From an uncultured Pelagibacteraceae bacterium (GTDB taxonomy: Bacteria > Pseudomonadota > Alphaproteobacteria > Pelagibacterales > Pelagibacteraceae): a stretch of DNA of 64,000 nt. The notes under the pieces are model-generated. The model did no database searches. It saw only the letters and a list, made by a program, of their open reading frames with translations, and was not told the DNA's origin. The stretch spans positions 1-64,000 of the forward strand of contig CACHBR010000003.1 in NCBI GenBank assembly GCA_902578115.1. Direction: 5' to 3'. Shown here piece by piece: positions 8,017-18,962 of the stretch (the stretch's first letter is position 1; each line of letters opens with the position of its first letter). Position numbers and translations under genes: made by a program.

Positions 8017-9300
8017 TTAACTTCGAATAAAATCTTTGTTATTCCATGAAATTTCAACTAATGCGCCACCATCACTAGATTTCAAGAATTCTATGTTAGC
8101 TTTTTTTCTTTCCAATAAAGTTTTTCCAATAAATGTTCCTAATCCTAAGCCTGCTTTTGATTTAAGTTTTTTAGATTTAGTGGTAATGTAAGGTTCCCCT
8201 ATAATTTTATAAATATCATCTGGAAATCCTGGGCCATCATCAGAAATCTGTAAAGTTGTTGTTTGATTATTACCCACCAAATTAATGTTTACATTTTTTT
8301 TTGAAAATTTTACAGCGTTTCCAACAAAATTACGTATTCCGTATGTTATTTCTGCAGATCTTTTTATTAAAATTCTTTTTTTTGCATTTTCTAAATTTAA
8401 ATTTAAATTCTTTTCAGTAATACTCTCAAAAGATTTGGTTATTTCAAAAAGTAAATCCTGAAGCGTAATATTTTTAACGTATTCATCATCTACTATTTGA
8501 TTTTGAGATATTTTTTTAAGTATATCGCCACATTTTTTAGCTTGTTCTAATATAGTGTTCACATCTTCTTCAAATTCCTTATTATTACCTATTTCTTTTT
8601 TAAGTTCCTTAGCAATTACAGTTATAGTTGATAATGGTGTTCCCAAAGAGTGTGCTGCTGCGGCTGCTTGGTGACCAATGGACTCTAATTCTTGTTCCTT
8701 TGCAAGTACAAGTTCTAATCTATTTAAAGCATTACCTCTTCTTCTTGCTTCATAGCCAAAACGGAAACCAAAATAATTAAGAAAAATTAAAGCTATGACT
8801 AAGGCAGAAGGAATTGAATAAATATAATATTCTGGAACGTGAAAATGTAAATTTCCTTCACTTGGTAAAGGAAAATAGTTAAAAGTTAAAAGCACTAAGG
8901 ACATGACAGTTATAATTGACAAGAAAAGAGTGCTTGCTAGATTTAATAAAGTAGAGCTTATTAGCGCTGGTACAATAAGAAAAATTATAAATGGATTAGT
9001 TACACCTCCAGTTAAATATATTAAAACTGCCAATTGAATAACATCGTAAAATAAAAGAATTGTGGACTCAATGTTGCTTAATTGATTCTTTTTAAAATTG
9101 AATTGTATAAATATATTTGTAAGGCCTCCAAAAAAAATAGTTAAACTGCAAAAAATTAATGGTAGGTCAAAATCTATATAAAAGTGAACAAAATAAATTG
9201 TAATAAGTTGACCAATTAGTGCTATCCATCTTAGAATAACTACGGTATTTTTTTCTAAACTTAAATCCTCCTCAAATTTTAGAAGATCAGATAGTTTCAT
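8017..9300 (-). CDS. regB: RegB/PrrB-type redox sensor histidine kinase
   Basis: Membrane sensor kinase that phosphorylates RegA (427 aa). Six hydrophobic segments occupy residues ~20-180 and include GGVTNPF (98-104), matching the quinone-sensing GGxxNPF heptapeptide of RegB. The H-box AAAAAHSLGTPLSTI places the phospho-acceptor at His217. Cys257 in AKKCGDIL corresponds to the redox-active cysteine of RegB. The ATPase domain carries RNFVGNAVKFS (N), ISDDGPGFP (G1) and GLGLGTFIGK (G2). It lies 5 bp downstream of gyrB on the same strand and is separated from regA by the polyamine cassette, not by senC as in many relatives. Confidence 0.95.
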   Translation of the reverse strand: MKLSDLLKFEEDLSLEKNTVVILRWIALIGQLITIYFVHFYIDFDLPLIFCSLTIFFGGLTNIFIQFNFKKNQLSNIESTILLFYDVIQLAVLIYLTGGVTNPFIIFLIVPALISSTLLNLASTLFLSIITVMSLVLLTFNYFPLPSEGNLHFHVPEYYIYSIPSALVIALIFLNYFGFRFGYEARRRGNALNRLELVLAKEQELESIGHQAAAAAHSLGTPLSTITVIAKELKKEIGNNKEFEEDVNTILEQAKKCGDILKKISQNQIVDDEYVKNITLQDLLFEITKSFESITEKNLNLNLENAKKRILIKRSAEITYGIRNFVGNAVKFSKKNVNINLVGNNQTTTLQISDDGPGFPDDIYKIIGEPYITTKSKKLKSKAGLGLGTFIGKTLLERKKANIEFLKSSDGGALVEISWNNKDFIRS

Positions 9301-9305
9301 ATTAA

Positions 9306-11508
<2,203 letters not shown>

Positions 11509-12624
11509 TCATATTTTCATTGGCATAATTACAAAATAGCTATTTTTATCTGAATTATCTTGTATTAAAACCGGTGAGACAGAGTCATTTAAATTTATAA
11601 TAAGTTTTTTGTCCTGAATTTCAGATGCTATATCTAATAAATACCTAGAATTAAAACCAACAATTAAATCTTCTGAATTATAATCTGCTTTTAAATTTTC
11701 TCTACCCTCTCCAGATGATGAGCTATTTACAAAAAGTTCGATTTCACCCTTTTTTAATGCAATTTTTACACCTTCTTTTCTATCTATTGATACTGTTATT
11801 ACCCGCTCTACTGAGTGAATAAAATCCTTTGTATCTACTTCTAAGGTTTTATTGTTGTTTTGAGGGACAACTTTTTTGTAATCTGGAAACTTTCCATCAA
11901 TTACTTTTGAAATTATCTTTGATTTGCCAATCTTAAATTGAATTTTTGTTTCACTTGAGTTTAATAAAATATTCTCTTTATTCTCTTGAAGTAAGTTGCA
12001 GAGTTGAAAAACTGCCTTTTTAGGTAAAATGAATGGTTTAAAATTATCAATCTTATCCAATGTAATACTACTAGATGAAAGTCTATGACTATCTGTTGCT
12101 ACTCCTGTTAAGTAGGAAGTTTTTTCTGACTCTGTAATATGTACATAAATTCCATTTAAATAGTGTCTGGTTTCGTCATTTGACATTGATATTTTAGTTT
12201 TATTTAATAAAGATAAAAACTTTTCCCCATTAATATTTATTCCGTCTGTTTGAAAATTTTCGCTAAGACTTGGAAAATTATCTACAGGTAAACAAAGCAG
12301 GTTGAATTTAGAGTTTTCAGCAGAGATATTAAGCTTATTTTCATTCTGTAAAGAAAAAGATATTTCAGTGTTCTGGGGTAGTTTTTTTAATATATCAAAC
12401 AATACAGTCGCTGATGTGGTAGTACTCCCCTCTTTACTAAATTTAAAATCCGTAATTTCATCAATAAATAATATATCGAGATCAGTTGCAACAATATTTA
12501 ATTTATCTTTTTTAATTTCAAGTAATACATTTGATAAAATTGGCAAAGTATTTTTTCTTTCAATAATATTGTGTGCTATAGAAAGTGACTTAAGTAAAAC
12601 GTCACGATTTATTTGAAATTGCAT
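11509..12624 (-). CDS. dnaN: DNA polymerase III beta subunit (sliding clamp)
   Basis: Ring-shaped processivity factor that tethers replicative polymerase to DNA (371 aa, normal). The triplicated clamp fold is recognisable: the opening MQFQINRDVLLKSLSIAHNIIERKNTLPILSNVLLEIK region, the TDSHRLS loop in domain 2, and the C-terminal YFVIMPMKI, whose Met-Pro-Met segment lines the hydrophobic pocket for clamp-binding peptides. It follows dnaA with 1 bp between them, forming a dnaA-dnaN operon. Confidence 0.97.
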   Translation of the reverse strand: MQFQINRDVLLKSLSIAHNIIERKNTLPILSNVLLEIKKDKLNIVATDLDILFIDEITDFKFSKEGSTTTSATVLFDILKKLPQNTEISFSLQNENKLNISAENSKFNLLCLPVDNFPSLSENFQTDGININGEKFLSLLNKTKISMSNDETRHYLNGIYVHITESEKTSYLTGVATDSHRLSSSSITLDKIDNFKPFILPKKAVFQLCNLLQENKENILLNSSETKIQFKIGKSKIISKVIDGKFPDYKKVVPQNNNKTLEVDTKDFIHSVERVITVSIDRKEGVKIALKKGEIELFVNSSSSGEGRENLKADYNSEDLIVGFNSRYLLDIASEIQDKKLIINLNDSVSPVLIQDNSDKNSYFVIMPMKI

Positions 12625-12625
12625 T

Positions 12626-14011
12626 TTAATCGCTCAAAATTATTGATGTTATCTCTTCAATATTTTTTTTCATTAAACTGTTGTCCTGAGACAATTTTTC
12701 AATAGTTTTTACAGCATGAATTACAGTTGTATGATCTCTATTTGCAAACTTTCTTCCAATTTCTGGTAATGATCTTGTAGTTAATTTTTTAGCTAAATAC
12801 ATAGCAATTTGTCTAGGTCTTGCTAAAGGCCTGGATCTTCTTTGAGACAGCATTTCTTGCAAATTAATACTAAAAAAATTGGATGTTACGTTTTGTATTT
12901 TATCAATGCTTATTACTTTATTGTTATTATGAACATCTTTTAAAATTATTTTACAATCGTTAACATTCAATGGTTTTTTGTTCATTTTACTAAAAGCAAC
13001 CACTCTATTAAATATACCAATTAGTTCCCTTATATTTAAATTTGGCTCCCTTGCCATATAATCAATTATATCCTCGCTCAAGTTAGGGTACTCATGAAAA
13101 GAGTTTTGAAATTCGTTAATTTTCTTTTTCAAAATATTTAATTTCAAGTCATAATCGGGAGCTCCTATATCAACTACCAATCCACCAGATAATCGTGATT
13201 TTATTCTATCTTGTACTCTATCTAATCTATTTGGCGGGCGATCAGACGAAATTATTATTTGTGCACTTTTATCAAATAAACTATTAAATGTATGGAAAAA
13301 CTCTTCTTGCAAACCTTCTTTACCTCTGATGAATTGGATATCGTCGATTATAAAAACATTTGCTTTCCTAAAAAAGTCTTTGAACTTTACCATTTCATTT
13401 TTTTTGATTGATTTTATAAATTGATACATAAATCTTTCTGCTGATATAAACATAACATTTGATGTATCTTTTAATGCAAGTCCTATTGCATTAATTAAGT
13501 GTGTTTTCCCTAAACCAACTCCACCATATATAAACAAAGGATTATATCTAGAAAGTTCGGAAGCTATCTTTTTTGCAGAAAGAAAAGCAACATTATTACT
13601 TTTGCCTGTTATAAAATTTTCAAAACTTAAATTTGGATTCAAACGATTATAATTTAAAATTCCATCTTTTATATCTGATATTTTATTAATATCTGGTTTG
13701 GATAATAATGATTTAGTGTTTAATTTTTCACCCTCAATCTTAAACTCTATTCTATTTATACTTAGTTTATGCTTTTGTAATTCACTTAAAATTTTATCAG
13801 CGTATCTTGATGTAATCCAATCTCTAAAAAATCTGGTTTGAACACCTAAAATTACATAATGGTTATATTCCTTAATCAAAGAAATATTTTTTAGCCAACT
13901 AGAATAGATTTCACTACCAAAAGCTTTTTCAAAACTCTCCTGAACTATTACCCAGTTAAGGACATTCTCTTCTGAGACTAAATTTTTTTCAACTTTAAAT
14001 GATTTTTCCAT
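12626..14011 (-). CDS. dnaA: Chromosomal replication initiator DnaA
   Basis: Initiator ATPase that binds DnaA boxes and melts the origin (461 aa). Domain I is at residues ~1-90, followed by a short linker. The AAA+ core has Walker A GGVGLGKTH, Walker B VFIIDDIQF and the arginine-rich SDRPPNRLDRVQDRIKSRLS segment. C-terminal domain IV contains the DnaA-box helix-turn-helix with the signature FANRDHTTVIHAVKTIE. A 251-bp AT-rich spacer with repeats lies directly upstream. Confidence 0.97.
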   Translation of the reverse strand: MEKSFKVEKNLVSEENVLNWVIVQESFEKAFGSEIYSSWLKNISLIKEYNHYVILGVQTRFFRDWITSRYADKILSELQKHKLSINRIEFKIEGEKLNTKSLLSKPDINKISDIKDGILNYNRLNPNLSFENFITGKSNNVAFLSAKKIASELSRYNPLFIYGGVGLGKTHLINAIGLALKDTSNVMFISAERFMYQFIKSIKKNEMVKFKDFFRKANVFIIDDIQFIRGKEGLQEEFFHTFNSLFDKSAQIIISSDRPPNRLDRVQDRIKSRLSGGLVVDIGAPDYDLKLNILKKKINEFQNSFHEYPNLSEDIIDYMAREPNLNIRELIGIFNRVVAFSKMNKKPLNVNDCKIILKDVHNNNKVISIDKIQNVTSNFFSINLQEMLSQRRSRPLARPRQIAMYLAKKLTTRSLPEIGRKFANRDHTTVIHAVKTIEKLSQDNSLMKKNIEEITSIILSD

Positions 14012-14262
14012 ACTAAAAGAAATTTATTTTTAATTAAAAAAATTTTTCAATTCAACTTATTTTTCTTTAAATAAAAAAATAATTGAGTTCGAGTTGTAAA
14101 ATAATCGTTGAAGATGAAATTAAAAAAAAATTAAAAAAATAATCGTTCAAGTCGAAAATTAAAAATAATAATTCAACCTCTAATAATAATTGTCTATATA
14201 TAGTTTCTCGAATTTTTTTTAATCAAATGATTAAAAAAAAAACAACTGTTAATTGTTTACAA
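14012..14262. other. AT-rich dnaA upstream spacer with repeats (candidate origin or dnaA control region)
   Basis: The largest gene-free stretch of the window, roughly 80 % A+T. It holds: (a) an inverted repeat, AATTCAACTTATTTTT (14049-14064) against AAAAATAATTGAGTT (14074-14088), able to form a long AT-rich hairpin with one bulge and one G-U pair; (b) a direct repeat ATAATCGTT at 14101-14109 and 14139-14147, each copy followed by a similar AAG-rich segment, 38 bp apart; (c) between the copies TTAA-N7-TTAA (14120-14134), the CtrA half-site arrangement. No good TTATNCACA DnaA box is present, only TTGTTTACA (14253-14261, two mismatches). Origin function is therefore unproven; a dnaA promoter/control role is equally possible. 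Confidence 0.4.
14233..14257 (-). terminator. Possible weak intrinsic terminator after rpsT
   Basis: On the minus strand, immediately downstream of the rpsT stop, AACAA and TTGTT (14253-14257 with 14241-14245) can pair around a 7-nt loop, followed by ten U residues (14233-14242). The stem is only 5 bp with one G-C pair, so efficiency is doubtful, but the U-run and position after a ribosomal gene support it. Confidence 0.4.
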
Positions 14263-14529
14263 CTATTTATTGATTTTTTTTATTTTTTTAGAAATTCTTG
14301 CAATTTTTCTTGAGGCGTTTTCCCTTTTTACAACCCCAGTTTTAGCAATTCGCATTAATTCTGATTGAAATTTTGGGTAAAATTTCTTTATAGCTTGTAA
14401 ATCCTTTTTTTCGATTAATTTGTTAATTTTTTTGATAGCTAGTCTATATCTACTTCTTCGTAATTTGTTTACCAAAGACTGTTTTTTTACTCTTTTAACT
14501 CTTCGAATTGCAGATTTTGTATTAGGCAT
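14263..14529 (-). CDS. rpsT: Small-subunit ribosomal protein bS20
   Basis: Basic helical protein that binds 16S rRNA early in 30S assembly (88 aa, typical). It opens MPNTKSAIRRVKRVKKQ, the family signature, has the conserved FYPKFQSELMRIAKTGVVKRENASRK-type central region, and ends in a Lys-rich tail. It is a stand-alone gene between mutM and dnaA, as in many alphaproteobacteria. Confidence 0.97.
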   Translation of the reverse strand: MPNTKSAIRRVKRVKKQSLVNKLRRSRYRLAIKKINKLIEKKDLQAIKKFYPKFQSELMRIAKTGVVKRENASRKIARISKKIKKINK

Positions 14530-14573
14530 TTAAGCCACGTATATATGTTAAGAATAATGAGGTCAACATTTAA

Positions 14574-15440
14574 CTATTTTTGACATTTTAGGCAGTAGAA
14601 TGTCGAACGATTGGATACATAAATTTTTTTAATTTTTCCACGACATCCTATTTTTTTGCATACCTGACCATTCCTATCATATACCATGAATTTTTGTTGA
14701 AAATTACCTTTCTTACCTGAAGTTCCCTTAAAATCTCTTATACTTGATCCACCTGACTTAATTGCCTTTAATAAAATTAATTTAATATTTTTTATAATTT
14801 TTTTAGCTTGATGAGTTTTTAAGTTTTTTGAGACTTTCAGAGGATTAACTGAACTAAGATGCAAAATCTCATTAACATAAATATTTCCAAGTCCAGAAAC
14901 TAATTTCTGATCCATTAGAAGATTTTTTATATTTTTTTTTATATTCTTTACTTTTTTACTAAAATATTCGATATTAAAATCTTTATTTAATGGCTCCGGT
15001 CCTAGTAATCTTAGATGATTGTTTTCTTTTATACTGTCAGATGGAATTATTTTAACAAAACCAAATTTTCTTACATCATTATAAATTAACTTTATGAATT
15101 TATTAAATTTAATTATAATATGATTATGCTTTTTCTTGATTTCATTTTCATAATAAAAACTTGTTTTAAAAACTTTTTTAGAAGAATTGTTAATTATAAA
15201 AATTTTTCCGGTCATTCCCATGTGAATTAAAATGACACTATGATTCTCGAGTCCTAATAAAAGAAATTTAGATCTTCTTCTTATAAAGATTATCTTTTGA
15301 TTTATGATCTTTTTGTTAAAATCTCTTCTAATTTTATACCTTAAATTTCTATCTAAAACTGATACTTTTTTAATTTCTAGGCCTTTTATAAATGATTGTA
15401 GCGATCTTCTAACAACTTCAACTTCGGGTAATTCTGGCAT
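14574..15440 (-). CDS. mutM: Formamidopyrimidine-DNA glycosylase (Fpg/MutM)
   Basis: Bifunctional base-excision enzyme that removes 8-oxoguanine and formamidopyrimidines and nicks the abasic site (288 aa). The catalytic N-terminus is PELPEVEVVRRSL (Pro2, Glu3 after Met removal). Conserved Lys in RRSKFLLL, the HMGMTG loop, the H2TH segment VSGLGNIYVNEIL, and the C-terminal zinc finger with Cys pairs CKKIGC and CLKC complete the family set. Divergent from ubiE with only 15 bp between start codons. Confidence 0.95.
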   Translation of the reverse strand: MPELPEVEVVRRSLQSFIKGLEIKKVSVLDRNLRYKIRRDFNKKIINQKIIFIRRRSKFLLLGLENHSVILIHMGMTGKIFIINNSSKKVFKTSFYYENEIKKKHNHIIIKFNKFIKLIYNDVRKFGFVKIIPSDSIKENNHLRLLGPEPLNKDFNIEYFSKKVKNIKKNIKNLLMDQKLVSGLGNIYVNEILHLSSVNPLKVSKNLKTHQAKKIIKNIKLILLKAIKSGGSSIRDFKGTSGKKGNFQQKFMVYDRNGQVCKKIGCRGKIKKIYVSNRSTFYCLKCQK

Positions 15441-15455
15441 ATAACTTTATAAAAA

Positions 15456-16160
15456 ATGAAAAATATAAATCAATCAAAAAAACAATATGTGACAAAAGTT
15501 TTTAACGAAGTCTTTGATAAGTATGACCTTATGAATGACTTAATGTCTTTTGGTGCACACAGGTTTTGGAAAAGTAAATTAATTGACTGGATGAGTCCCA
15601 GACAAAACCAGCACTTAATTGATGTAGCTTCAGGCACAGGTGATGTCGCTAGAGCTTTCTTGAAAGAAACAAATTTTTCTGGAAAAGTTTCTTGCGTAGA
15701 ACCAAATAAAAATATGTTAAAAATAGGGGAAAAAAAATTAAAAAATTTAGTTAATATAAAATGGTATTGTGCTCAAGCAGAAAAACTTCCTTTTAAAGAT
15801 GAGACATTCGATATATATGTGGTGAGTTTTGGAGTCAGAAATTTTTCGAATATTAGGCTTGCACTCAATGAAAGTAGGCGTGTTTTAAAAACAGGAGGTA
15901 GATTTTTGTGTTTAGAATTTTCAAAAGTTAACAATGAAATTTTATCAGAGTTTTATAATAAATATTCAAAAATGATTCCATACATAGGCAAATATATTGT
16001 TGGCAAATCAGAACCCTACGAATACTTAATAAAAAGTATAAAAGATTTTTATAGTCAGGAAGAATTATTAAATCTCATCAAATCAAGCGGGTTTGAAAGT
16101 GTAGAATTTAGGGACCTGTCTGGTGGAATTGCGGCAATTCATTCAGGGTGGAAAATATAA
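15456..16160 (+). CDS. ubiE: Demethylmenaquinone/ubiquinone C-methyltransferase UbiE
   Basis: SAM-dependent C-methyltransferase of ubiquinone biosynthesis (234 aa). SAM motif I is DVASGTGDVAR; the UbiE signatures YDLMNDLMSFGAHRFWK near the N-terminus and FGVRNFSNI in the middle are present, with a typical LSGGIAAIHSGWK ending. Its stop is 1 bp before the ubiB start, so the two ubiquinone genes are coupled. The start codon lies 15 bp from that of mutM on the other strand. Confidence 0.96.
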   Translation: MKNINQSKKQYVTKVFNEVFDKYDLMNDLMSFGAHRFWKSKLIDWMSPRQNQHLIDVASGTGDVARAFLKETNFSGKVSCVEPNKNMLKIGEKKLKNLVNIKWYCAQAEKLPFKDETFDIYVVSFGVRNFSNIRLALNESRRVLKTGGRFLCLEFSKVNNEILSEFYNKYSKMIPYIGKYIVGKSEPYEYLIKSIKDFYSQEELLNLIKSSGFESVEFRDLSGGIAAIHSGWKI

Positions 16161-16161
16161 A

Positions 16162-17727
16162 ATGTTTAAGAAAATTTATAATTTATTTAAAATTTTAAGA
16201 AAATTATCTGTTTCAGGTGCTATTGAAACTTTAGATCAATTAAAACCTATCCCAATGAGCTTAAAGATTCTATTTAATTTATTTTCTATTGGATCCAGTA
16301 AAAAAATTTCAAATTTAGATAAAACACCTGGCGAAAAGTTGTGTCAATCTTTAGAAGATATGGGCACAACATTTATTAAATTAGGCCAATTTTTGGCTAC
16401 AAGGCCAGATATAATAGGTGAAAAAATTGCAAATGATTTAGAAAAACTTCAGGATAGATTGCCTGCTTTTGGCAATGAAAAAGCTAAAACAATAATAGAA
16501 AAAGAAATAGGATCTAAATCTTTTAATAATATTTCATCATTAAGTGAACCCATTGCAGCAGCCTCTATAGCACAGGTCCACTTTGCAAAGATAAAAATTG
16601 ATGGTGACGAGAAAAATGTAGCTATTAAAATTTTAAGACCCAACATTCATGCCCTTGTGAATGAAGAACTCGATGCTCTGATGTTTCTAGCATTTTTAAT
16701 AGAAAGTATTTTTAAAGGCACAAAAAGATTAAAATTAGTAGAAATTATTAATCTTTTAAAAGAAATAACAAATGTTGAAATGGATTTAAGATTTGAGGCA
16801 GCTGCAGCTGGTGAACTAAGGGAAAATACTATTAACGATGATGGCATTAAAGTTCCGAAAATTTATTGGAACTATACTTCTAAAAGAATTTTAACTTTAG
16901 ATAAAATAGACGGGTTTTCAATAAGAGAAGTAGAAAAACTGAAAAGATTTAATGTAGATTTAAAGAAAGTTTCTACAAATTTGATTCAGTTGTTCCTTAA
17001 GCAGGCTGTAAGAGATGGATTTTTTCATGCAGACATGCATCAGGGAAATCTCTTTGTTGACAAAGAAGGAAATATTATTCCAGTGGACTTTGGTATTATG
17101 GGAAGGCTGGATAAAAACAACAAAAAATATTTAGCGGAAATTCTTTTTGGTTTTATTGAGAGAGATTATTTAAAAGTAGCTGAAATGCATTTTTTAGCAG
17201 GGCTAGTTCCACCAAATACATCCAAGGATGATTTTGCTCAGGCTCTGCGCTCGATTGGTGAACCTATTTTTGGTCAATCAATAAAAGATATTTCTGGAGG
17301 AAATCTATTGGGGCAGTTATTCGAGATTACTGAAAAATTCAACATGCAAACACAAACACAATTACTATTGCTTCAAAAAACAATGGTTGTAGTTGAAGGT
17401 GTTGCTAGAAAATTGGATCCAGATACAAATATTTGGAAAGTATCGAGACCAGTTTTAGAAAATTGGATCAAAAGTGTCAAAGGTCCAGAGTCTGCAATAA
17501 ATAAAACAATTGAATTATCAAAGGACATACTTGATAGAATTCCAGATTTACCAAAAGTTATGGATAATGCAAACACAACACTTCAAATGATTGCGGAAGG
17601 AAAGTTAAATTTAAACGCTTTGAACGGAAAAAATTTTGAGGTTGAAGAACTAAAACTTAAAAATTTAAGAAATAATATGATTATAGTTTTTTTAGGTATT
17701 GTAATAGCTGTTTTTATAGTATTTTAA
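16162..17727 (+). CDS. ubiB: UbiB, ABC1-type atypical kinase for ubiquinone biosynthesis
   Basis: Membrane-anchored protein-kinase-like ATPase required for ubiquinone synthesis (521 aa). The ABC1-specific KxGQ motif is FIKLGQFLATRPDI and the Ala-rich nucleotide loop is AAASIAQVH. The catalytic-like region is FHADMHQGNLFVD and the metal-binding triad is VDFGIMG. The C-terminus is a hydrophobic helix (MIIVFLGIVIAVFIVF), the usual membrane anchor. The ATG at 16162 is preferred to an upstream in-frame start inside ubiE. The gene sits between ubiE and coaBC as in other alphaproteobacteria. Confidence 0.95.
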   Translation: MFKKIYNLFKILRKLSVSGAIETLDQLKPIPMSLKILFNLFSIGSSKKISNLDKTPGEKLCQSLEDMGTTFIKLGQFLATRPDIIGEKIANDLEKLQDRLPAFGNEKAKTIIEKEIGSKSFNNISSLSEPIAAASIAQVHFAKIKIDGDEKNVAIKILRPNIHALVNEELDALMFLAFLIESIFKGTKRLKLVEIINLLKEITNVEMDLRFEAAAAGELRENTINDDGIKVPKIYWNYTSKRILTLDKIDGFSIREVEKLKRFNVDLKKVSTNLIQLFLKQAVRDGFFHADMHQGNLFVDKEGNIIPVDFGIMGRLDKNNKKYLAEILFGFIERDYLKVAEMHFLAGLVPPNTSKDDFAQALRSIGEPIFGQSIKDISGGNLLGQLFEITEKFNMQTQTQLLLLQKTMVVVEGVARKLDPDTNIWKVSRPVLENWIKSVKGPESAINKTIELSKDILDRIPDLPKVMDNANTTLQMIAEGKLNLNALNGKNFEVEELKLKNLRNNMIIVFLGIVIAVFIVF

Positions 17728-17733
17728 TTGATT

Positions 17734-18960
17734 ATGAATTTAAAAAATAAAAAAATATTACTAATTGTAGGAGGTGGGATATCTGCCTACAAATCTTTAG
17801 ACTTGATAAGATTATTACAAAGAAAAAGTTGTTCTATAAAAGTAATCTTAACTAAAACTGGAAAGAAATTTGTTACTTCTTTGTCTATTTCTTCTTTATC
17901 AAAAAGTAGAGTTTTTGAGGATACATTTGGAGAAAAGAATAACGGAAAAATGGATCATATTGCTCTTTCACGTTGGGCCGATGCAATTTTAGTACTTCCT
18001 TCAACTGCAAATTTTATTTCAAAACTTTCACGAGGCTCTGCTGATGATTTAGCAACAACAGTCATTCTTGCTTCAGACAAAGAAACCTTTCTAGTTCCTG
18101 CTATGAACGTAAGAATGTGGGAACATAAGGCAACACAAAAAAATTTGAATACCTTATTTAACTATGGTTATAAGTTTATAGGTCCTCAAGATGGAGAAAT
18201 GGCTTGTGGTGAATATGGAAAAGGTAAAATGTCTAGTCCAAGACAGATAATTTCATATTTAGAAAATTTTTTTAAACAAAAAGATTATTTTAAAAAGAAA
18301 AATATACGAGCAACCGTAACAACTGGTCCAACACGTGAATATATTGACCCAGTGAGATACATATCAAATGAGTCTAGTGGAAAACAAGGTTACGAAATTG
18401 CTCTAGAACTATCTAGGCTTGGAGTTAAAACTACTTTAATATCAGGTCCAACAAATATTAATTACTCAAATGAAATCAAAGTTAAAAAAATAGTCTCGGG
18501 AAAACAAATGTTTAATGAAATAAAAAAAACTTTACCAACTGATATTGCTGTGTGTACAGCAGCTGTTTCAGATTTTAAACCACTTATGAAAAATAAACAA
18601 AAATTAAAAAAGAAAGTAAATTTAGACAAGATTCAATTAGAGCAAAATCCCGATATATTAGAATTTTTAGGAAAGAATAATAGAAATAAACCAAAACTTT
18701 TAGTTGGTTTTTCTGCAGAAACTGAAAACATTATTAAAAATTCTATTGAAAAAATGCATGAGAAACATTGCGACATTATTGTAGCGAATGACGTGTCAAG
18801 TAAAGAAACAGGTTTTAACGTAGATTTCAACGAAGTTACGATTATAGAAAATAATGGTGAAATTCAAAAAATAAAGAAAAGCTCAAAAAAATTTATAGCT
18901 GCTATAATAGCCAAAAAAATAATTAATTCTTTTTTAGATATTAAAAAAAGATTAAATTAA
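17734..18960 (+). CDS. coaBC: Bifunctional phosphopantothenoylcysteine decarboxylase / phosphopantothenate-cysteine ligase
   Basis: Catalyses two successive coenzyme A steps: ligation of cysteine to phosphopantothenate (CoaB, C-terminal) and FMN-dependent decarboxylation (CoaC, N-terminal); 408 aa. CoaC has the active-site His in DHIALSRWAD, the PAMN motif in VPAMNVRMWEH, and the lid cysteine in MACGEYG. CoaB begins at the TTGPTREYIDPVRYISN segment, has AAVSDF, and ends with the FNVDFNEVT region. I use ATG 17734 instead of the TTG two codons earlier. The dut gene that often follows in relatives is absent here. Confidence 0.95.
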   Translation: MNLKNKKILLIVGGGISAYKSLDLIRLLQRKSCSIKVILTKTGKKFVTSLSISSLSKSRVFEDTFGEKNNGKMDHIALSRWADAILVLPSTANFISKLSRGSADDLATTVILASDKETFLVPAMNVRMWEHKATQKNLNTLFNYGYKFIGPQDGEMACGEYGKGKMSSPRQIISYLENFFKQKDYFKKKNIRATVTTGPTREYIDPVRYISNESSGKQGYEIALELSRLGVKTTLISGPTNINYSNEIKVKKIVSGKQMFNEIKKTLPTDIAVCTAAVSDFKPLMKNKQKLKKKVNLDKIQLEQNPDILEFLGKNNRNKPKLLVGFSAETENIIKNSIEKMHEKHCDIIVANDVSSKETGFNVDFNEVTIIENNGEIQKIKKSSKKFIAAIIAKKIINSFLDIKKRLN

Positions 18961-18962
18961 TA

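Noticed and set aside
14120-14134. CtrA site TTAA-N7-TTAA
   Set aside because: In near-pure A/T sequence this pattern is expected by chance; mentioned only as part of the repeat cluster.
14253-14261. DnaA box TTGTTTACA in the dnaA spacer
   Set aside because: Two mismatches from TTATNCACA and only one such site; not enough for an origin call on its own.
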